The notes: generated by a model not told the origin, from the sequence alone. DNA of 64,000 bases from Vibrio hepatarius (GCF_011806575.1 NZ_JAATOO010000004.1:124001-188000); one strand, 5' to 3'; shown: positions 8,545 through 18,315, counted from the stretch's first letter. Made by a program: numbers and translations.

Positions 8545-9660
8545 TTATTGTTTCTCAGCCAGAATGATACGTAGTGTACGACGTAACGGCTCAGCCGCAC
8601 CCCACAGAAGTTGGTCACCGACAGTGAATGCGTTTAAGAACTCATCACCCATTGCCATCTTACGTAGACGACCGACAGGCACTGACAATGTACCCGTTAC
8701 TTTCGCCGGTGTAAGCTCAGCCGCTGTAATATCACGGTCGTTAGGAATAACCTTAACCCAATCATTGTGCGTGGCGATCATCTCTTCGATCTCGTCCATC
8801 GGCACATTTTGCTTAAGCTTAATGGTCAGCGCTTGTGAGTGACAACGCATTGCACCGATACGTACACATGTGCCGTCGATTGGCACTGGTGCGTCTTGGA
8901 AACCTAGAATCTTGTTCGCTTCTACGCCCGCTTTCCACTCTTCTTTACTTTGACCATTATCGCGCTTCACGTCGATCCAAGGGATCAAAGAACCCGCTAG
9001 CGGTACACCAAACTTATCCGTTGGGAACGAAGTGCTGCGCATTGTATCGGCAACTTTCTTATCGATATCAAGAATAGAACTTGCTGGGTTTGCGAGTTCA
9101 GAACTCACTGAGTCGTTAATCACGCCCATTTGCGAGATAAGTTCACGCATGTTTTGCGCACCCGCACCTGACGCCGCTTGGTAAGTCATCGCACTTGTCC
9201 ATTCAACAAGGCCTTTTTCAAACAGACCACCAAGTCCCATCAGCATTAAACTTACAGTACAGTTACCACCAACAAAGGTGTTAGTGCCGCCGTGAATGCC
9301 TTGCTGGATTTGCGCTAAGTTAACTGGGTCTAGCGTAATAATGGAATCTTCTGCCATGCGCAGCGTTGAAGCAGCATCAATCCAATAGCCTTTCCAACCT
9401 GCTTTGCGAAGTTCTGGGTAAACTTTTTCTGTGTAGCTACCACCTTGGCAGGTGATAACAGCATCAAGCTGTTTTAAGCTGTCGATGTCGTATGCATCTT
9501 GTAGATTTCCGGCTTCTTTACCAAAGTTTGGCGCTGGAATGCCCACTTGCGAAGTACTGTAAAAGACAGGATCAATAAAATCGAAGTCTCTTTCTTCTAC
9601 CATACGTTGCATTAGTACTGAACCAACCATGCCGCGCCAGCCAACTAAACCTACTCTCAT
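8545..9660 (-). CDS. asd: Aspartate-semialdehyde dehydrogenase
   Basis: A 371-residue enzyme that reduces aspartyl phosphate to aspartate semialdehyde with NADPH, the branch point to lysine, diaminopimelate, threonine and methionine. The N-terminal Rossmann motif [18 protein letters not shown] is almost the same as in E. coli Asd. The catalytic cysteine is in [12 protein letters not shown], and [14 protein letters not shown] belongs to the substrate-binding region. TTG-ATG-ATG lie in a row; I choose the last ATG because it puts GGAGAG six bases upstream and gives the E. coli-like N-terminus. Single gene with its own terminator, divergent from nhaC. Confidence 0.96.
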   Translation of the reverse strand: MRVGLVGWRGMVGSVLMQRMVEERDFDFIDPVFYSTSQVGIPAPNFGKEAGNLQDAYDIDSLKQLDAVITCQGGSYTEKVYPELRKAGWKGYWIDAASTLRMAEDSIITLDPVNLAQIQQGIHGGTNTFVGGNCTVSLMLMGLGGLFEKGLVEWTSAMTYQAASGAGAQNMRELISQMGVINDSVSSELANPASSILDIDKKVADTMRSTSFPTDKFGVPLAGSLIPWIDVKRDNGQSKEEWKAGVEANKILGFQDAPVPIDGTCVRIGAMRCHSQALTIKLKQNVPMDEIEEMIATHNDWVKVIPNDRDITAAELTPAKVTGTLSVPVGRLRKMAMGDEFLNAFTVGDQLLWGAAEPLRRTLRIILAEKQ

Positions 9661-10100
9661 CATCAACTCTCCATGTAAACCTTACAAAAACGAAGTAATC
9701 CATAGTTCAATTTTCGCGGCAAAATCTCAAGAGGTATTTACAAAAAAACACGAAGTTTTATCGCTATTCATCGATTGCTTAGATAAAAGTCTGTTTTTGA
9801 GCAGAATTTCACCGGTTGTTATTTTTGAGAACAAAACAAAGTAAGCAGAAAACAAATCCCTAATTTATGTAACACACATATTTCACATTACAAAACATTA
9901 ATAATCATTAAATTTAACCAAAAATAAAACTTTTAACCAAACAAATAAGCAAAAGCAGATCAAAAACACACAAAGAACACATAAACTCGAAATATTACTC
10001 TGAGTCATGTAAGGTTCACTCCGTTCCCTAAAGGCGTTAACACTTCGATGGCTCTCATTCATGACAGCTATTGGTTCATAATTCTTATAAGAGGCTCTGT
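9661..10100. other. asd-nhaC divergent intergenic region
   Basis: About 440 AT-rich bases between divergent asd and nhaC with no convincing coding frame. It should contain both promoters. I looked for a lysine riboswitch, known ahead of some NhaC-type lysine transporters, and did not find its conserved core. Confidence 0.6.
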
Positions 10101-11537
10101 ATGACGCAACTTACCCCACGTCTGCCAAGCTTAATGCAGGTTATTGTTGCCCTTGGCCTATTTTTGCTGATGGCATTTTCATTCACAGCAAAATTAGATC
10201 TTCCAATCCAGCTAGCACTTTATATTGGCTGGTTCATTATCATGGTGCTTGGTATCCGTTTAGGCCACCAATATAAAGACTTAGAAAAAGCTGCACTAAA
10301 AGGTATTTCAAACGGACTAGGCGCAGTACTTATTTTGCTTGCTGTCGGCGCTCTTGTCGGTACTTGGATTTCTGGCGGTATCGTACCAACGATCATCTAT
10401 TACGGCCTGAATGCGATCCACCCTTCTATCTTCCTTCTTGCAACGATGATCATCTGTTCCCTGACCGCATTAGCGACTGGCACCTCTTGGGGCGCAGCGG
10501 GTACAGCGGGTATTGCGATGATGGGTATTGGCCAAGGTCTTGGCGTTCCAGCCCCTATCACTGCTGGTGCGGTACTGTCTGGCTGTTACTTCGGTGACAA
10601 AATGTCTCCACTGTCAGACTCTGTGATCCTAGCGTCTTCAATGTCGAACGTTGAAGTCATGGAGCACATCAAAGGCATGCTGCCGATCGCGCTGATCAGC
10701 TACGTCATCACTGGCATCATGTTTACTGCGTTCGGTTTCCACTACGCAGGTAACGTCGATATGTCACAGGTACAGTCTGTTATCGACGCGATGGAACAGC
10801 AGTTCTACATCACTCCGTATTCATTTGTTCCAGTAATTATCGTGCTTGGTCTGTTGGCGATGCGTATGCCTTCGTTCCCGGTCATCAGCTTTGGTTCACT
10901 GCTGGGTATTATCTGGGCGGTGATGATTCAAGATGTGGATTTCCTACAAGCCTTTAATACCGCTTGGGCTCCGTACCAAATTGAGTCTGGCGTAGCGTTC
11001 ATCGATTCCATCCTAAACCGTGGTGGTATGTCTTCAATGCTCGGTTCGGTAGCTGTAATTGTCTTTGGTCTTGGCTTTGGTGGCCTGCTGGATAAAGTTG
11101 GCGTACTGGAAACCATCGCGAAACTGTTCGAGCGTCGCGTACAAAGTGCAGGTTCACTGGCAAGCAGCACCATCGGTACCGCATTCCTAGGTAACGTTTT
11201 TGGCTCAGCAATGTACGTGTCTCTTATCCTGACACCAAAAATCTGTGCGAAGAACTACGACCGATTAGGCTACCAGCGTAAGAACCTATCGCGAAATGCG
11301 GAGTTCGGCGGCACACTCACATCAGGTATGGTGCCTTGGAGTGATAACGGTATCTACATGGCGAGTATTCTTGGTGTCGCAACCCTGTCTTACGCACCGT
11401 TCATGTGGCTGAGCTTCACTTGTATCATCGTCACCATCTTCACCTCTTACATGGGTTGGTTTGTCGATAAGTGCGAGCCAACGGCAGAGGCGAGTGCAGA
11501 AGAAAGCGAAGTCGAGTTCGCTAAGCAAACGGCATAA
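10101..11537 (+). CDS. nhaC: NhaC-family Na+/H+ antiporter
   Basis: A 478-residue membrane protein with about 11-12 helices. NhaC-family signatures are visible: GTSWGAAGTAGIAMMGIG at about 127-144, GCYFGDKMSPLSDSV at about 161-175, and a charged loop with NLSRNAEFGGTLTSGMVPW near the C-terminus. It should exchange cytoplasmic Na+ for external H+. Some Vibrio and Pasteurellaceae NhaC proteins have been proposed as lysine transporters because of an upstream riboswitch, which I do not see here. I start at ATG 10101, where AAGAGG sits correctly, not at the in-frame TTG 30 bases upstream. The cytoplasmic tail is acidic. Single gene with a strong terminator. Confidence 0.9.
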   Translation: MTQLTPRLPSLMQVIVALGLFLLMAFSFTAKLDLPIQLALYIGWFIIMVLGIRLGHQYKDLEKAALKGISNGLGAVLILLAVGALVGTWISGGIVPTIIYYGLNAIHPSIFLLATMIICSLTALATGTSWGAAGTAGIAMMGIGQGLGVPAPITAGAVLSGCYFGDKMSPLSDSVILASSMSNVEVMEHIKGMLPIALISYVITGIMFTAFGFHYAGNVDMSQVQSVIDAMEQQFYITPYSFVPVIIVLGLLAMRMPSFPVISFGSLLGIIWAVMIQDVDFLQAFNTAWAPYQIESGVAFIDSILNRGGMSSMLGSVAVIVFGLGFGGLLDKVGVLETIAKLFERRVQSAGSLASSTIGTAFLGNVFGSAMYVSLILTPKICAKNYDRLGYQRKNLSRNAEFGGTLTSGMVPWSDNGIYMASILGVATLSYAPFMWLSFTCIIVTIFTSYMGWFVDKCEPTAEASAEESEVEFAKQTA

Positions 11538-11555
11538 CGCTTCAGATTCGAAACC

Positions 11556-11587
11556 AAAAAGAGCGCCTACCAAGGCGCTCTTTTTTT
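11556..11587 (+). terminator. Bidirectional terminator after nhaC
   Basis: AAAAAGAGCGCC / GGCGCTCTTTTT with a six-base loop has a T-tract on the plus strand (seven T) and a shorter one on the minus strand (five T). It separates convergent nhaC and the lipoprotein gene. Confidence 0.9.
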
Positions 11588-11603
11588 GCTTAGTTTTAGT
11601 TGG

Positions 11604-12752
11604 TTATGAGGTAGATTTCGCACGCTTACCCAGCATGTAACCCAAACCGAGTGGCGCGAAGAAAATCACCAAAATAAACAAGATGAAGTAGATAATCGTG
11701 CTCTTAATCAGCATGACGACTTTGTCTATCGCTAAGGCAACCAAGTCTTGCGAAAGCGCATCAAGATTGTTGGTGAACTTTTCTCGCTCGGCGCTAATGA
11801 TTAAAGCAATTTCTGCACGTTCACGGGCAACCATTTTTTCCAATGCTTGACGCTCTTTGCTTAACTGTTCGAGCCGTTTTTCCGTTCTATTGTCGATCTC
11901 ACTCACCAGTGGCTGCAACTGAATCGACATCTGTTTGGCGAGGTTTTCCATGTATTCTGGGTTGTTTTCGACAAAGTCGCGAAATGCCCGAGACGTCCCT
12001 TCGAGACTTTCCAAGGTGGTGGTCAACTGCTGGCCAGAAACGTTGCTGTTCATCGCAATCAATTGCGCTTTCCAGGTCATCAATTTTGGCGTTTGCTCTG
12101 AAACGATACTTAGCCTGTCAGACACGTCGCCCAGTGCTTCAGGCATAGTGCCTAAGTTAGCAACCGCTTCTTCGTCTGTGATGCCTTCCGACTTAAGCCA
12201 AGCGCGATAAGCCGGTTGACGGATAAATGATAAGTCATTAAACGGATGCTCCTCGGCGTACTGCGTGACAAATTGTTTCGTCGAGGCATAGCTGTCGTCT
12301 TTGAGTACAGACTTCGCCAAGTCATTAATTTCGGCTAGCAGTTGCATGGACGCCTGACGCGCGTGGTCACTCTCAAACAACTTAGCACCTGCACCACTTT
12401 CAAAGAAGTTAGCCATTTGGTTGGTAAACACCCAGCTGTCAATCAGTGCTGCCATTGGCGATACCTGATACGCTGAACCTTGGATGCCCTCTTCTGCGTT
12501 TATCTTCCACAACAGAATGTAAGATTGATTGAGTTTATCTTGCGGGTCGTAAAGCGACGAAGTGGCGTCACCCGCTTGCTCTACTTGAGAAAAGAACTGC
12601 TGTGCGTATTCGCGAGTCAGCAGCCTCATGGTCAGCTCTTGTTTAGTCAGCGGTGTGGTTTGCGTATCTATTTTGACTTCAAGCAGAGAGCAACCGCTCA
12701 AGCTGAAAAAGATCATCAACACGCTAATGAATTGAAAACGACGAATCCCCAT
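11604..12752 (-). CDS. Predicted lipoprotein with coiled coil and C-terminal membrane segment, unknown function
   Basis: I do not recognise a named family. The 382-residue protein has a signal peptide with lipobox LSGC (Cys21), then a helix-rich region of about 250 residues, a charged likely coiled coil (about 285-335, rich in Glu, Arg and Lys), and a C-terminal hydrophobic segment (about 352-374) ending in GKRAKSTS. A lipid anchor at one end and a membrane helix at the other is unusual: the protein could span the periplasm or lie along the inner membrane. It is 60 bases downstream of the membrane HPt gene on the same strand and may be its partner. There are no catalytic motifs. Confidence 0.65.
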   Translation of the reverse strand: MGIRRFQFISVLMIFFSLSGCSLLEVKIDTQTTPLTKQELTMRLLTREYAQQFFSQVEQAGDATSSLYDPQDKLNQSYILLWKINAEEGIQGSAYQVSPMAALIDSWVFTNQMANFFESGAGAKLFESDHARQASMQLLAEINDLAKSVLKDDSYASTKQFVTQYAEEHPFNDLSFIRQPAYRAWLKSEGITDEEAVANLGTMPEALGDVSDRLSIVSEQTPKLMTWKAQLIAMNSNVSGQQLTTTLESLEGTSRAFRDFVENNPEYMENLAKQMSIQLQPLVSEIDNRTEKRLEQLSKERQALEKMVARERAEIALIISAEREKFTNNLDALSQDLVALAIDKVVMLIKSTIIYFILFILVIFFAPLGLGYMLGKRAKSTS

Positions 12753-12812
12753 GTAGGTGCTCCGGATTGCATAATGTTGTCCGGAGAATATAGGTATTCG
12801 GTCAGGGATCGA

Positions 12813-14015
12813 TTAATTTAAATCAACATTATGTATATTCAGAAAAGTCTGAGCTGCTTTTATAGTTGCATCGAGGTGTTTTTCTAGCTCGACCAGCAAT
12901 AACGGCACAGTATCACTCTCTTTCGCAATCGCTGTTTCCAGTTCTGCAGCCGCGTCACGAAGTTGAGCCACACCCAAGTTCCCGCCAATTCCTTTCAAGC
13001 TATGCGCTTTTCTCTGCGCATCTGCTGGAGATTCTGTGAGTAACGTGCGGAGCGCTTGTATGTCTTGCGCGTGGTCGGAAACAAAAACTTGTAGCAACAT
13101 GCACACAGATTCAATATCACCGTTCAACGACGTTACCATGTCATCAAAGTTGATCTCATCGTCTACACAGTTCGCTACCGTTTTATCCTGCTGATTCCTT
13201 TTAACTGGCGGCACTTGTTCTCTATGTATAGCAGCCGCTTGCGATTGAGCTGGCTGGTAAGTGAGCAAAATGATGCCAAGCAGCGTTCCCATCGCCAACA
13301 AGCTCACCAATATTGCCAGCATCAAATGTTGTTCGCGTAACTTTTGGTATTTACCGGCGATGATAGCGAGCTCAGCACTGACGTCGTGTGCGATCAGGTT
13401 ATCGACAAAATAACTACCCTGCGCATAGCTGCCAAGCACAAGAGAGACCTCGGCGACGACTTGTTGCAGCTCTTTCTTCTCTTTGCCTTCAAGCAGCGTC
13501 GAATGCTGATAAATTCGATCGACGTCCCTTGCGGCCTGTATGCTTTGGTTACTGGTGTCGTAGAGCGTTTCGAATACGTTAGCGCTCAATTGAAAATAGT
13601 AGTCGGATAAAGGATGCTGGTCAGGATAGTGGGTGCGGATGCGACGGATTTGTCCTGCAAGTTCACTGACGGCGACTTCATTGTCGACGTACGCTTTGGC
13701 AAGGTCGATAAACCTATCGATGGTATAAAGAAGTTGGTTTAAATCAGGGCTGAGCCAACTGTCACGATAGTCTGCACCAATCTGTAAACGTAATGCATAG
13801 AGGATTTGTAAGTTCAACTCTTGGCTATTAAGTAACTTGGTGCGAAAGCTGTTATCGAAATAAAACGAGCTACGCAACTTTTCGACTTCATAGCCCAGCT
13901 CTTCCACTTGAAGTTGACTGTTTTCTACCGAACGGTAGCTACCAACAATTGCGCTTAACGTTATCAGCCAACAGACCGATACCAACACAGCTAATTTAAT
14001 CCACTTGCGTTCCAT
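12813..14015 (-). CDS. Membrane-anchored orphan HPt (histidine phosphotransfer) protein
   Basis: A 400-residue protein. Order: membrane segment at about 8-27; periplasmic helical domain at about 28-229; second membrane segment at about 230-253; linker; C-terminal HPt domain at about 290-395 with the phosphoacceptor motif AHSLKGIGGNLG (His338). No histidine kinase or receiver domain lies between sensor and HPt, and none is encoded nearby. The layout resembles a hybrid sensor kinase from which the catalytic core is missing. It may receive phosphate from a separate kinase in response to a periplasmic signal, or act as a tethered phosphate sink; this is inference. The predicted lipoprotein gene follows after 60 bases, probably in the same operon. 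Confidence 0.75.
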   Translation of the reverse strand: MERKWIKLAVLVSVCWLITLSAIVGSYRSVENSQLQVEELGYEVEKLRSSFYFDNSFRTKLLNSQELNLQILYALRLQIGADYRDSWLSPDLNQLLYTIDRFIDLAKAYVDNEVAVSELAGQIRRIRTHYPDQHPLSDYYFQLSANVFETLYDTSNQSIQAARDVDRIYQHSTLLEGKEKKELQQVVAEVSLVLGSYAQGSYFVDNLIAHDVSAELAIIAGKYQKLREQHLMLAILVSLLAMGTLLGIILLTYQPAQSQAAAIHREQVPPVKRNQQDKTVANCVDDEINFDDMVTSLNGDIESVCMLLQVFVSDHAQDIQALRTLLTESPADAQRKAHSLKGIGGNLGVAQLRDAAAELETAIAKESDTVPLLLVELEKHLDATIKAAQTFLNIHNVDLN

Positions 14016-14121
14016 GCCTTTAAACTCAAATAAAGTGCTATGAATACAAGAATATATGTAATTTTTTAGGAAGTGCAGGGCTAAGTGCTCATTTATTGCA
14101 CTCAGCCCCAGATATGGAAGA

Positions 14122-15123
14122 TTACTTGTTGCGCGTTAATTGGTCACGCAGATTAGGTGGTGTGCCTTTGATCGTTAGTGTATCCGTTTCTGGATCGTAG
14201 AAGATACGCTCACCAAGCAGCATGCTGTCAAAATTGATATTCACACCACCACCAGCGCCAACGTACTTGGTCAGTTTGCGAACGGCAGTGCGGTCGCCAG
14301 GAAAGCTTTCTTCCAGCTCGTAGCCTTGCTCTTGGGTGTAATCGAGGAAACTCGTGCCATCTTGTGCCGCGGGTAATTCACCCGACAATTCTTTGATTTG
14401 CACTTCATCACCCGATTTGATCTGCTCACTGCAGTAATCGGCAACTTGCTTTTTGTAGCTTAGGGCTTCGTCTTTTTCTAGTTTAGAGTCAGTACAGAAG
14501 TCTTCGACGGCCTGCATCAGCACTTGGTTTTGCTGTTTGGTGTCTAAGCCAACTTCTGCTTGTAGGAAATCTAGGAAAAAGTCTGCGACTTTACGCCCTA
14601 CTCGCCCCTTGATGTAAGCTAAGTAACGATTTGAATCCTTGTCGGTTTCGTAGCTGGTTAAGTCGATGCGAGCCGCGATATCCATCTTGCTCAAATCCAA
14701 GTATTCAGTTGCGCTGATGTCCAGACCTTCGGTCACTTTCAAACTGTGGTTTGACGGAATGATCGCGACAAACAGGTAATCCGTTGCCAGAGACTGGTAC
14801 TCTGCAAATACTAAGATACCTTCGTCCGCGAATGGGTACTTAGCCAACTCTTCTTTAAGACGGTTTGCACTGCTTTGAGAAAAATCGTAGAAGTTTCTCT
14901 CACCTTTGCGCAGCTCTTGCAACCAATGCTGAAATTCGCTGTCCGATTTGAATGAACCAAAGCCTTTACCTGCCTTCGAGTTGAACACTCGATGCAATTC
15001 GGCAACTAGGTTTTCGGTGGAAGAATCATTGTTCAGAGAGTCCGCTCTGAAGTTAACAATCAGTTCGTCTGAATCGTTTTTTTGCAGTTGGTGTAAGATA
15101 ACGTTAGATAGTTGAAGACTCAT
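14122..15123 (-). CDS. yejK: Nucleoid-associated protein YejK
   Basis: A 333-residue protein of the YejK/NdpA family (E. coli 335 residues), a nucleoid-associated protein of poorly defined role. The start MSLQLSNVILHQLQKND and the interior SRYLAYIKG-like stretch (here RYLAYIKGRVGRKVADFF) match the family. It is divergent from yejL-yejM, the same order as in E. coli and many gammaproteobacteria. Confidence 0.92.
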   Translation of the reverse strand: MSLQLSNVILHQLQKNDSDELIVNFRADSLNNDSSTENLVAELHRVFNSKAGKGFGSFKSDSEFQHWLQELRKGERNFYDFSQSSANRLKEELAKYPFADEGILVFAEYQSLATDYLFVAIIPSNHSLKVTEGLDISATEYLDLSKMDIAARIDLTSYETDKDSNRYLAYIKGRVGRKVADFFLDFLQAEVGLDTKQQNQVLMQAVEDFCTDSKLEKDEALSYKKQVADYCSEQIKSGDEVQIKELSGELPAAQDGTSFLDYTQEQGYELEESFPGDRTAVRKLTKYVGAGGGVNINFDSMLLGERIFYDPETDTLTIKGTPPNLRDQLTRNK

Positions 15124-15209
15124 GGTGAAATTTATCGCTGCATAGGTTTCAGTTGCGTGGCATTGTAGGTTATCATAAGCCGCTTTACTATCAACATTAG
15201 AACACTTTT

Positions 15210-15434
15210 ATGCCAATTACTTCTAAATACAGCGACGAGAAAGTTGAACAAATCTTAACTGAGATTGCAGCGGTTCTTGAGAAACATTCAGCTGGCCCAG
15301 AGCTTTCTCTGATGATTGCGGGAAATATCGCTACCAATGTCTTAAATCAAGATGTTGCGCCTTCACAACGCAAGGTAATTGCTGAAAAATTTGCACAAGC
15401 GCTTGTTTCTTCTATTGAAGACAAATCACACTAA
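15210..15434 (+). CDS. yejL: YejL, UPF0352 family protein
   Basis: A 74-residue protein, the family length (E. coli 75). [36 protein letters not shown] and [16 protein letters not shown] are clearly the UPF0352 pattern. Small, helical and soluble; its function is unknown. It sits between yejK (divergent) and yejM (28 bases downstream, same strand), and is probably co-transcribed with yejM. Confidence 0.93.
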   Translation: MPITSKYSDEKVEQILTEIAAVLEKHSAGPELSLMIAGNIATNVLNQDVAPSQRKVIAEKFAQALVSSIEDKSH

Positions 15435-15462
15435 TAGCAATAAAAATACATAGAACACATAC

Positions 15463-17271
15463 ATGGTAGATAGCGGAAACACATATGGTGAACGTGTATC
15501 ACGTTTAGTCGGCTGGGGACATTGGTTTGCCTTCTTCAACATTATTGCAGCAATGTTGGTGGGCACGCGTTATATTTCTCAGTCTCCTTGGCCTGAAACC
15601 TTACTCGGACAATTTTACTTAGCCGTATCATGGGTCGGTCATTTTGGCTTTTTGGTATTCGCTCTCTACCTGTTAGTCCTCTTTCCGCTGACATTTATTG
15701 TCCCGTCTCGGAAACTGTTCCGACTGGTCGCGGTTTGTTTCGCGACGCTTGGACTGACCTTACTGCTGATCGATACTCAGGCTTATCAAACCATCAACCT
15801 CCACCTGACGCCTGTCGTGTGGGAAGTGTTGTTCAATGATGAAAGCTCTCGAGTCAGCTCTGATCTTCAGCACCTATTTATCGTCATGCCACTGATCTTC
15901 CTACTTCAACTCGGGCTGTCTGAGTGGGTATGGCGCAAACAACGCAAGCTATCGCACAAGCATATTGGTCGTCCGTTTGCGGCGTTGTTCTTTATCAGTT
16001 TTATCTCCAGCCACCTTATTTACGTGTGGGCGGATGCGTATTTTTACAATCCGATCACTGCGCAGCGCGCTAACTTCCCGCTGTCTTACCCAATGACCGC
16101 GAAGTCGTTCATGGAGAAACACGGCCTACTCGACAAAGAAGAGTACCTCAAACGTCTTGAGGAAAACCAAGAAGAGAACGCTGAGCTCGTTCGCTACCCG
16201 CTAGAGCCACTTGAGTTTAACCGCCGTGCTAACCCGCTAAACGTATTAGTCGTGAGCGTGAATAACTTGCGTGCGGATGCGCTGAACAAAGATTGGATGC
16301 CTGAAACTTACGCGTTTGCTGAGCAAAACCTCAACTTCACCAACCACTACAGTTCAAGTAACGATACATTTGGTGTGTTTGGCCTGTTCTATGGTTTGCC
16401 AAGCGCATATGCACCGAGCATCAAGACACAAGGCACCAAGCCTATCGTCATCCAGACGCTGACCGACAAAAAATACCAGTTTGGTTTGTTCAGCGCGGAT
16501 AACTTTAGTGATCCGCTTTACGGTGAATCCGTTTTCCGTGGTATGAACTTCACTGGTATTCCGCTCAATGCTGAAGACTCGGCTGATATCCAGACCATTT
16601 CTGCGTGGTCAGAATGGGCGAAAGCACAAGGTAAATCACCTTGGTTCAGCTTTATCGAACTTACGACCTTGAATAATTTCAATGCTTACGAGCGCGCGAC
16701 GAAGAACCAAAGCAACGAAGATACGCTCAAAGCGGGCTACAAAAAATCGGCACAGAAAGCCGATGAAGAACTGGCGGCCTTGTTTACAGAGATTGACGCA
16801 CTGGGTTTGAAGGACTCAACGATCGTGATTATTACCTCAAATCACGGTACAGAGTTCAACGAAACCAATACGAATAGCTGGGGTGCAAATACCAACTACA
16901 GTCGTTACCAGTTACAAGTACCTATGGTTATTCATTGGCCGGGTAAGATCGCTTCTGAGTATCAGCATCGCACCAGTCACCTAGATTTATCGGTCACGCT
17001 ATTGCAAGACCTGTTAGGTGTGTCATCGAATCCAAATGACTTCAGTAGCGGACGCAACCTATTTGATGAGCGCGCGAGAAAATGGATTCTTGCAGGTGAT
17101 TCAAGAGAGCTGGCACTTATCACACAGAAAGACACGACGGTGATTGATAAGTTTGGTAACTACAAGTTGTATGACAGCAATTACAAGCGTTTGAAAGACG
17201 AAAACCCGACGCTGCCAGTGTTGATGCAAGGCCTGACAGAACTGCAACGTTTTTATGCAAAAGGGAACTAA
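15463..17271 (+). CDS. yejM: YejM/PbgA/LapC inner-membrane sulfatase-fold protein
   Basis: A 602-residue protein with about five N-terminal membrane helices (residues 18-185) and a periplasmic alkaline phosphatase/sulfatase-fold domain (about 245-580). NVLVVSVNNLRADAL marks the start of the sulfatase fold and IITSNHGTEFNET a later metal-region loop. In enterics this protein senses lipopolysaccharide in the inner membrane and, through LapB, controls LpxC turnover. The length agrees with E. coli YejM (586). It follows yejL; tRNA-Pro lies 53 bases downstream. Confidence 0.92.
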   Translation: MVDSGNTYGERVSRLVGWGHWFAFFNIIAAMLVGTRYISQSPWPETLLGQFYLAVSWVGHFGFLVFALYLLVLFPLTFIVPSRKLFRLVAVCFATLGLTLLLIDTQAYQTINLHLTPVVWEVLFNDESSRVSSDLQHLFIVMPLIFLLQLGLSEWVWRKQRKLSHKHIGRPFAALFFISFISSHLIYVWADAYFYNPITAQRANFPLSYPMTAKSFMEKHGLLDKEEYLKRLEENQEENAELVRYPLEPLEFNRRANPLNVLVVSVNNLRADALNKDWMPETYAFAEQNLNFTNHYSSSNDTFGVFGLFYGLPSAYAPSIKTQGTKPIVIQTLTDKKYQFGLFSADNFSDPLYGESVFRGMNFTGIPLNAEDSADIQTISAWSEWAKAQGKSPWFSFIELTTLNNFNAYERATKNQSNEDTLKAGYKKSAQKADEELAALFTEIDALGLKDSTIVIITSNHGTEFNETNTNSWGANTNYSRYQLQVPMVIHWPGKIASEYQHRTSHLDLSVTLLQDLLGVSSNPNDFSSGRNLFDERARKWILAGDSRELALITQKDTTVIDKFGNYKLYDSNYKRLKDENPTLPVLMQGLTELQRFYAKGN

Positions 17272-17287
17272 ATCAAATTCTTAGCAA

Positions 17288-17316
17288 TTGACGAAACTGA
17301 AACCAATCGCTAAATT
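17288..17316 (+). promoter_or_regulatory. Sigma-70 promoter of tRNA-Pro
   Basis: TTGACG (17288-17293) and TAAATT (17311-17316) with 17-bp spacing lie just upstream of the tRNA. Strong fit to the -35/-10 consensus. Confidence 0.75.
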
Positions 17317-17324
17317 ATCGACAT

Positions 17325-17401
17325 CGGACTGTAGCGCAGCTTGGTAGCGCACCGTCATGGGGTGTCGGGGGTCGCTGGTTCAAATCCAGTCAGTCCGACC
17401 A
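17325..17401 (+). tRNA. tRNA-Pro(GGG)
   Basis: 77 bases with encoded CCA. The acceptor stem CGGACTG/CAGTCCG pairs perfectly. The anticodon loop ATGGGGT gives anticodon GGG, reading CCC and CCU. The T-loop GGTTCAAATCC is canonical. The anticodon arm matches E. coli proL. Confidence 0.97.
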
Positions 17402-17406
17402 GACAC

Positions 17407-17437
17407 GAAAAAAGAGAGCTTAGGCTCTCTTTTTTTA
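17407..17437 (+). terminator. Bidirectional terminator between tRNA-Pro and the AraC-type gene
   Basis: AAAGAGAGC / GCTCTCTTT with loop TTAG has T-tracts on both strands. It serves tRNA-Pro on the plus strand and the regulator gene on the minus strand. Confidence 0.88.
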
Positions 17438-17463
17438 TTATCTGTATATCGAGCAATACCGAA

Positions 17464-18315
17464 TTATTGTTGAACTCTAAAACGCTTGGGGGTTGTGCCC
17501 GTATGCTTTTTAAACGTGAGCGTGAAAGCGCGCTCTGAGTCATAGCCAACTTGCTCAGCTACATCATCAATCGACAATAACGACTCACGCAATAGTTCTT
17601 GCGCCCTTGCCATTCTGAGATTGGTTAAGTATTCAAACATCGGCTGTCCAACCAAAGCGGAAAAGCGGCTAGCAAACGCGGCGCGCGACATACCGATCTC
17701 GCTTGCAACCAATTCGAGCGTCCAGCTCTTTTCAGGATGGTCATGCAATAGTTGCAAAGCACGGGAAATACGTTTGTCGTTCAGCGCTTCTAAAAACGGG
17801 CTTTTTTGCTCTCGACCAAAGTTAATTCGGATCAGTTCGACCAAGATGATTTCGGTCAGCTTATTGACGATAAGCTCCGAACCTGGCCCTTGAGATAAGT
17901 ACTCTGAACTCAACTGGTCAAAAGTGCTTCTCAGCCAAGGATAGTGCGCTAAGTCTTTATCACGCACTATCGTCACCCGAGGAAAGATCTCCAATAACGG
18001 CGTCGTGACTGTGCGCGTATAGCTAAAAGAGCCACAAAGTAACAGCGTTGGTTCTTCTAGGTCTGGCTTGTCTTTATCCGGAGATTGACTCGACAATATA
18101 TGGTCTTGTCCCGGGCCTAAAAAGATCAAATCTCCCGCTTCCAATCGCTCTACTTGACCGTCAATATTCGCCCAGCAGCCACCACGTCGAATCAAATGAA
18201 AACTGGCGTGATCTAAATCGTTAAAGGTTTTACTCCACGGCGCTTCCACCTGACTGCAAAAGTAGACGCTGCCTACCACACGAATCGCGCGCAGCATGTC
18301 GCTCATCACTTCCAT
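17464..18315 (-). CDS. AraC-family regulator, RclR-like (redox cysteine pair)
   Basis: A 283-residue regulator with an N-terminal cupin-type sensor domain (about 1-110) and a C-terminal double helix-turn-helix (about 180-283; LASEIGMSRAAFASRF and IDDVAEQVGYDSERAFTLTFKKHTGTTPKRFR). It resembles RclR, the reactive-chlorine sensor of E. coli, which uses Cys21 and Cys89. Here Cys20 (in YFCSQ) and Cys94 (in LLLCGSF) fall at matching places, and a further Cys47 is present. It is divergent from a glutaredoxin gene and a DUF417 gene; DUF417 includes RclC, an RclR target. I infer that it activates this pair under oxidative or chlorine stress. ATG 18315 has GTGGGG upstream; GTG 18327 and ATG 18306 are alternatives. 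Confidence 0.8.
   Translation of the reverse strand: MEVMSDMLRAIRVVGSVYFCSQVEAPWSKTFNDLDHASFHLIRRGGCWANIDGQVERLEAGDLIFLGPGQDHILSSQSPDKDKPDLEEPTLLLCGSFSYTRTVTTPLLEIFPRVTIVRDKDLAHYPWLRSTFDQLSSEYLSQGPGSELIVNKLTEIILVELIRINFGREQKSPFLEALNDKRISRALQLLHDHPEKSWTLELVASEIGMSRAAFASRFSALVGQPMFEYLTNLRMARAQELLRESLLSIDDVAEQVGYDSERAFTLTFKKHTGTTPKRFRVQQ

Noticed and set aside
9661..10100. Lysine riboswitch ahead of nhaC or asd
   Set aside because: NhaC-type lysine transporters in some Vibrio have one, and the location would fit, but I could not find the conserved L-box core on either strand.
14078..14107. Terminator of yejK
   Set aside because: A GGGCT-AGTGC / GCACT-AGCCC hairpin is visible, but there is no T-tract on the minus strand and the stem has an internal mismatch.
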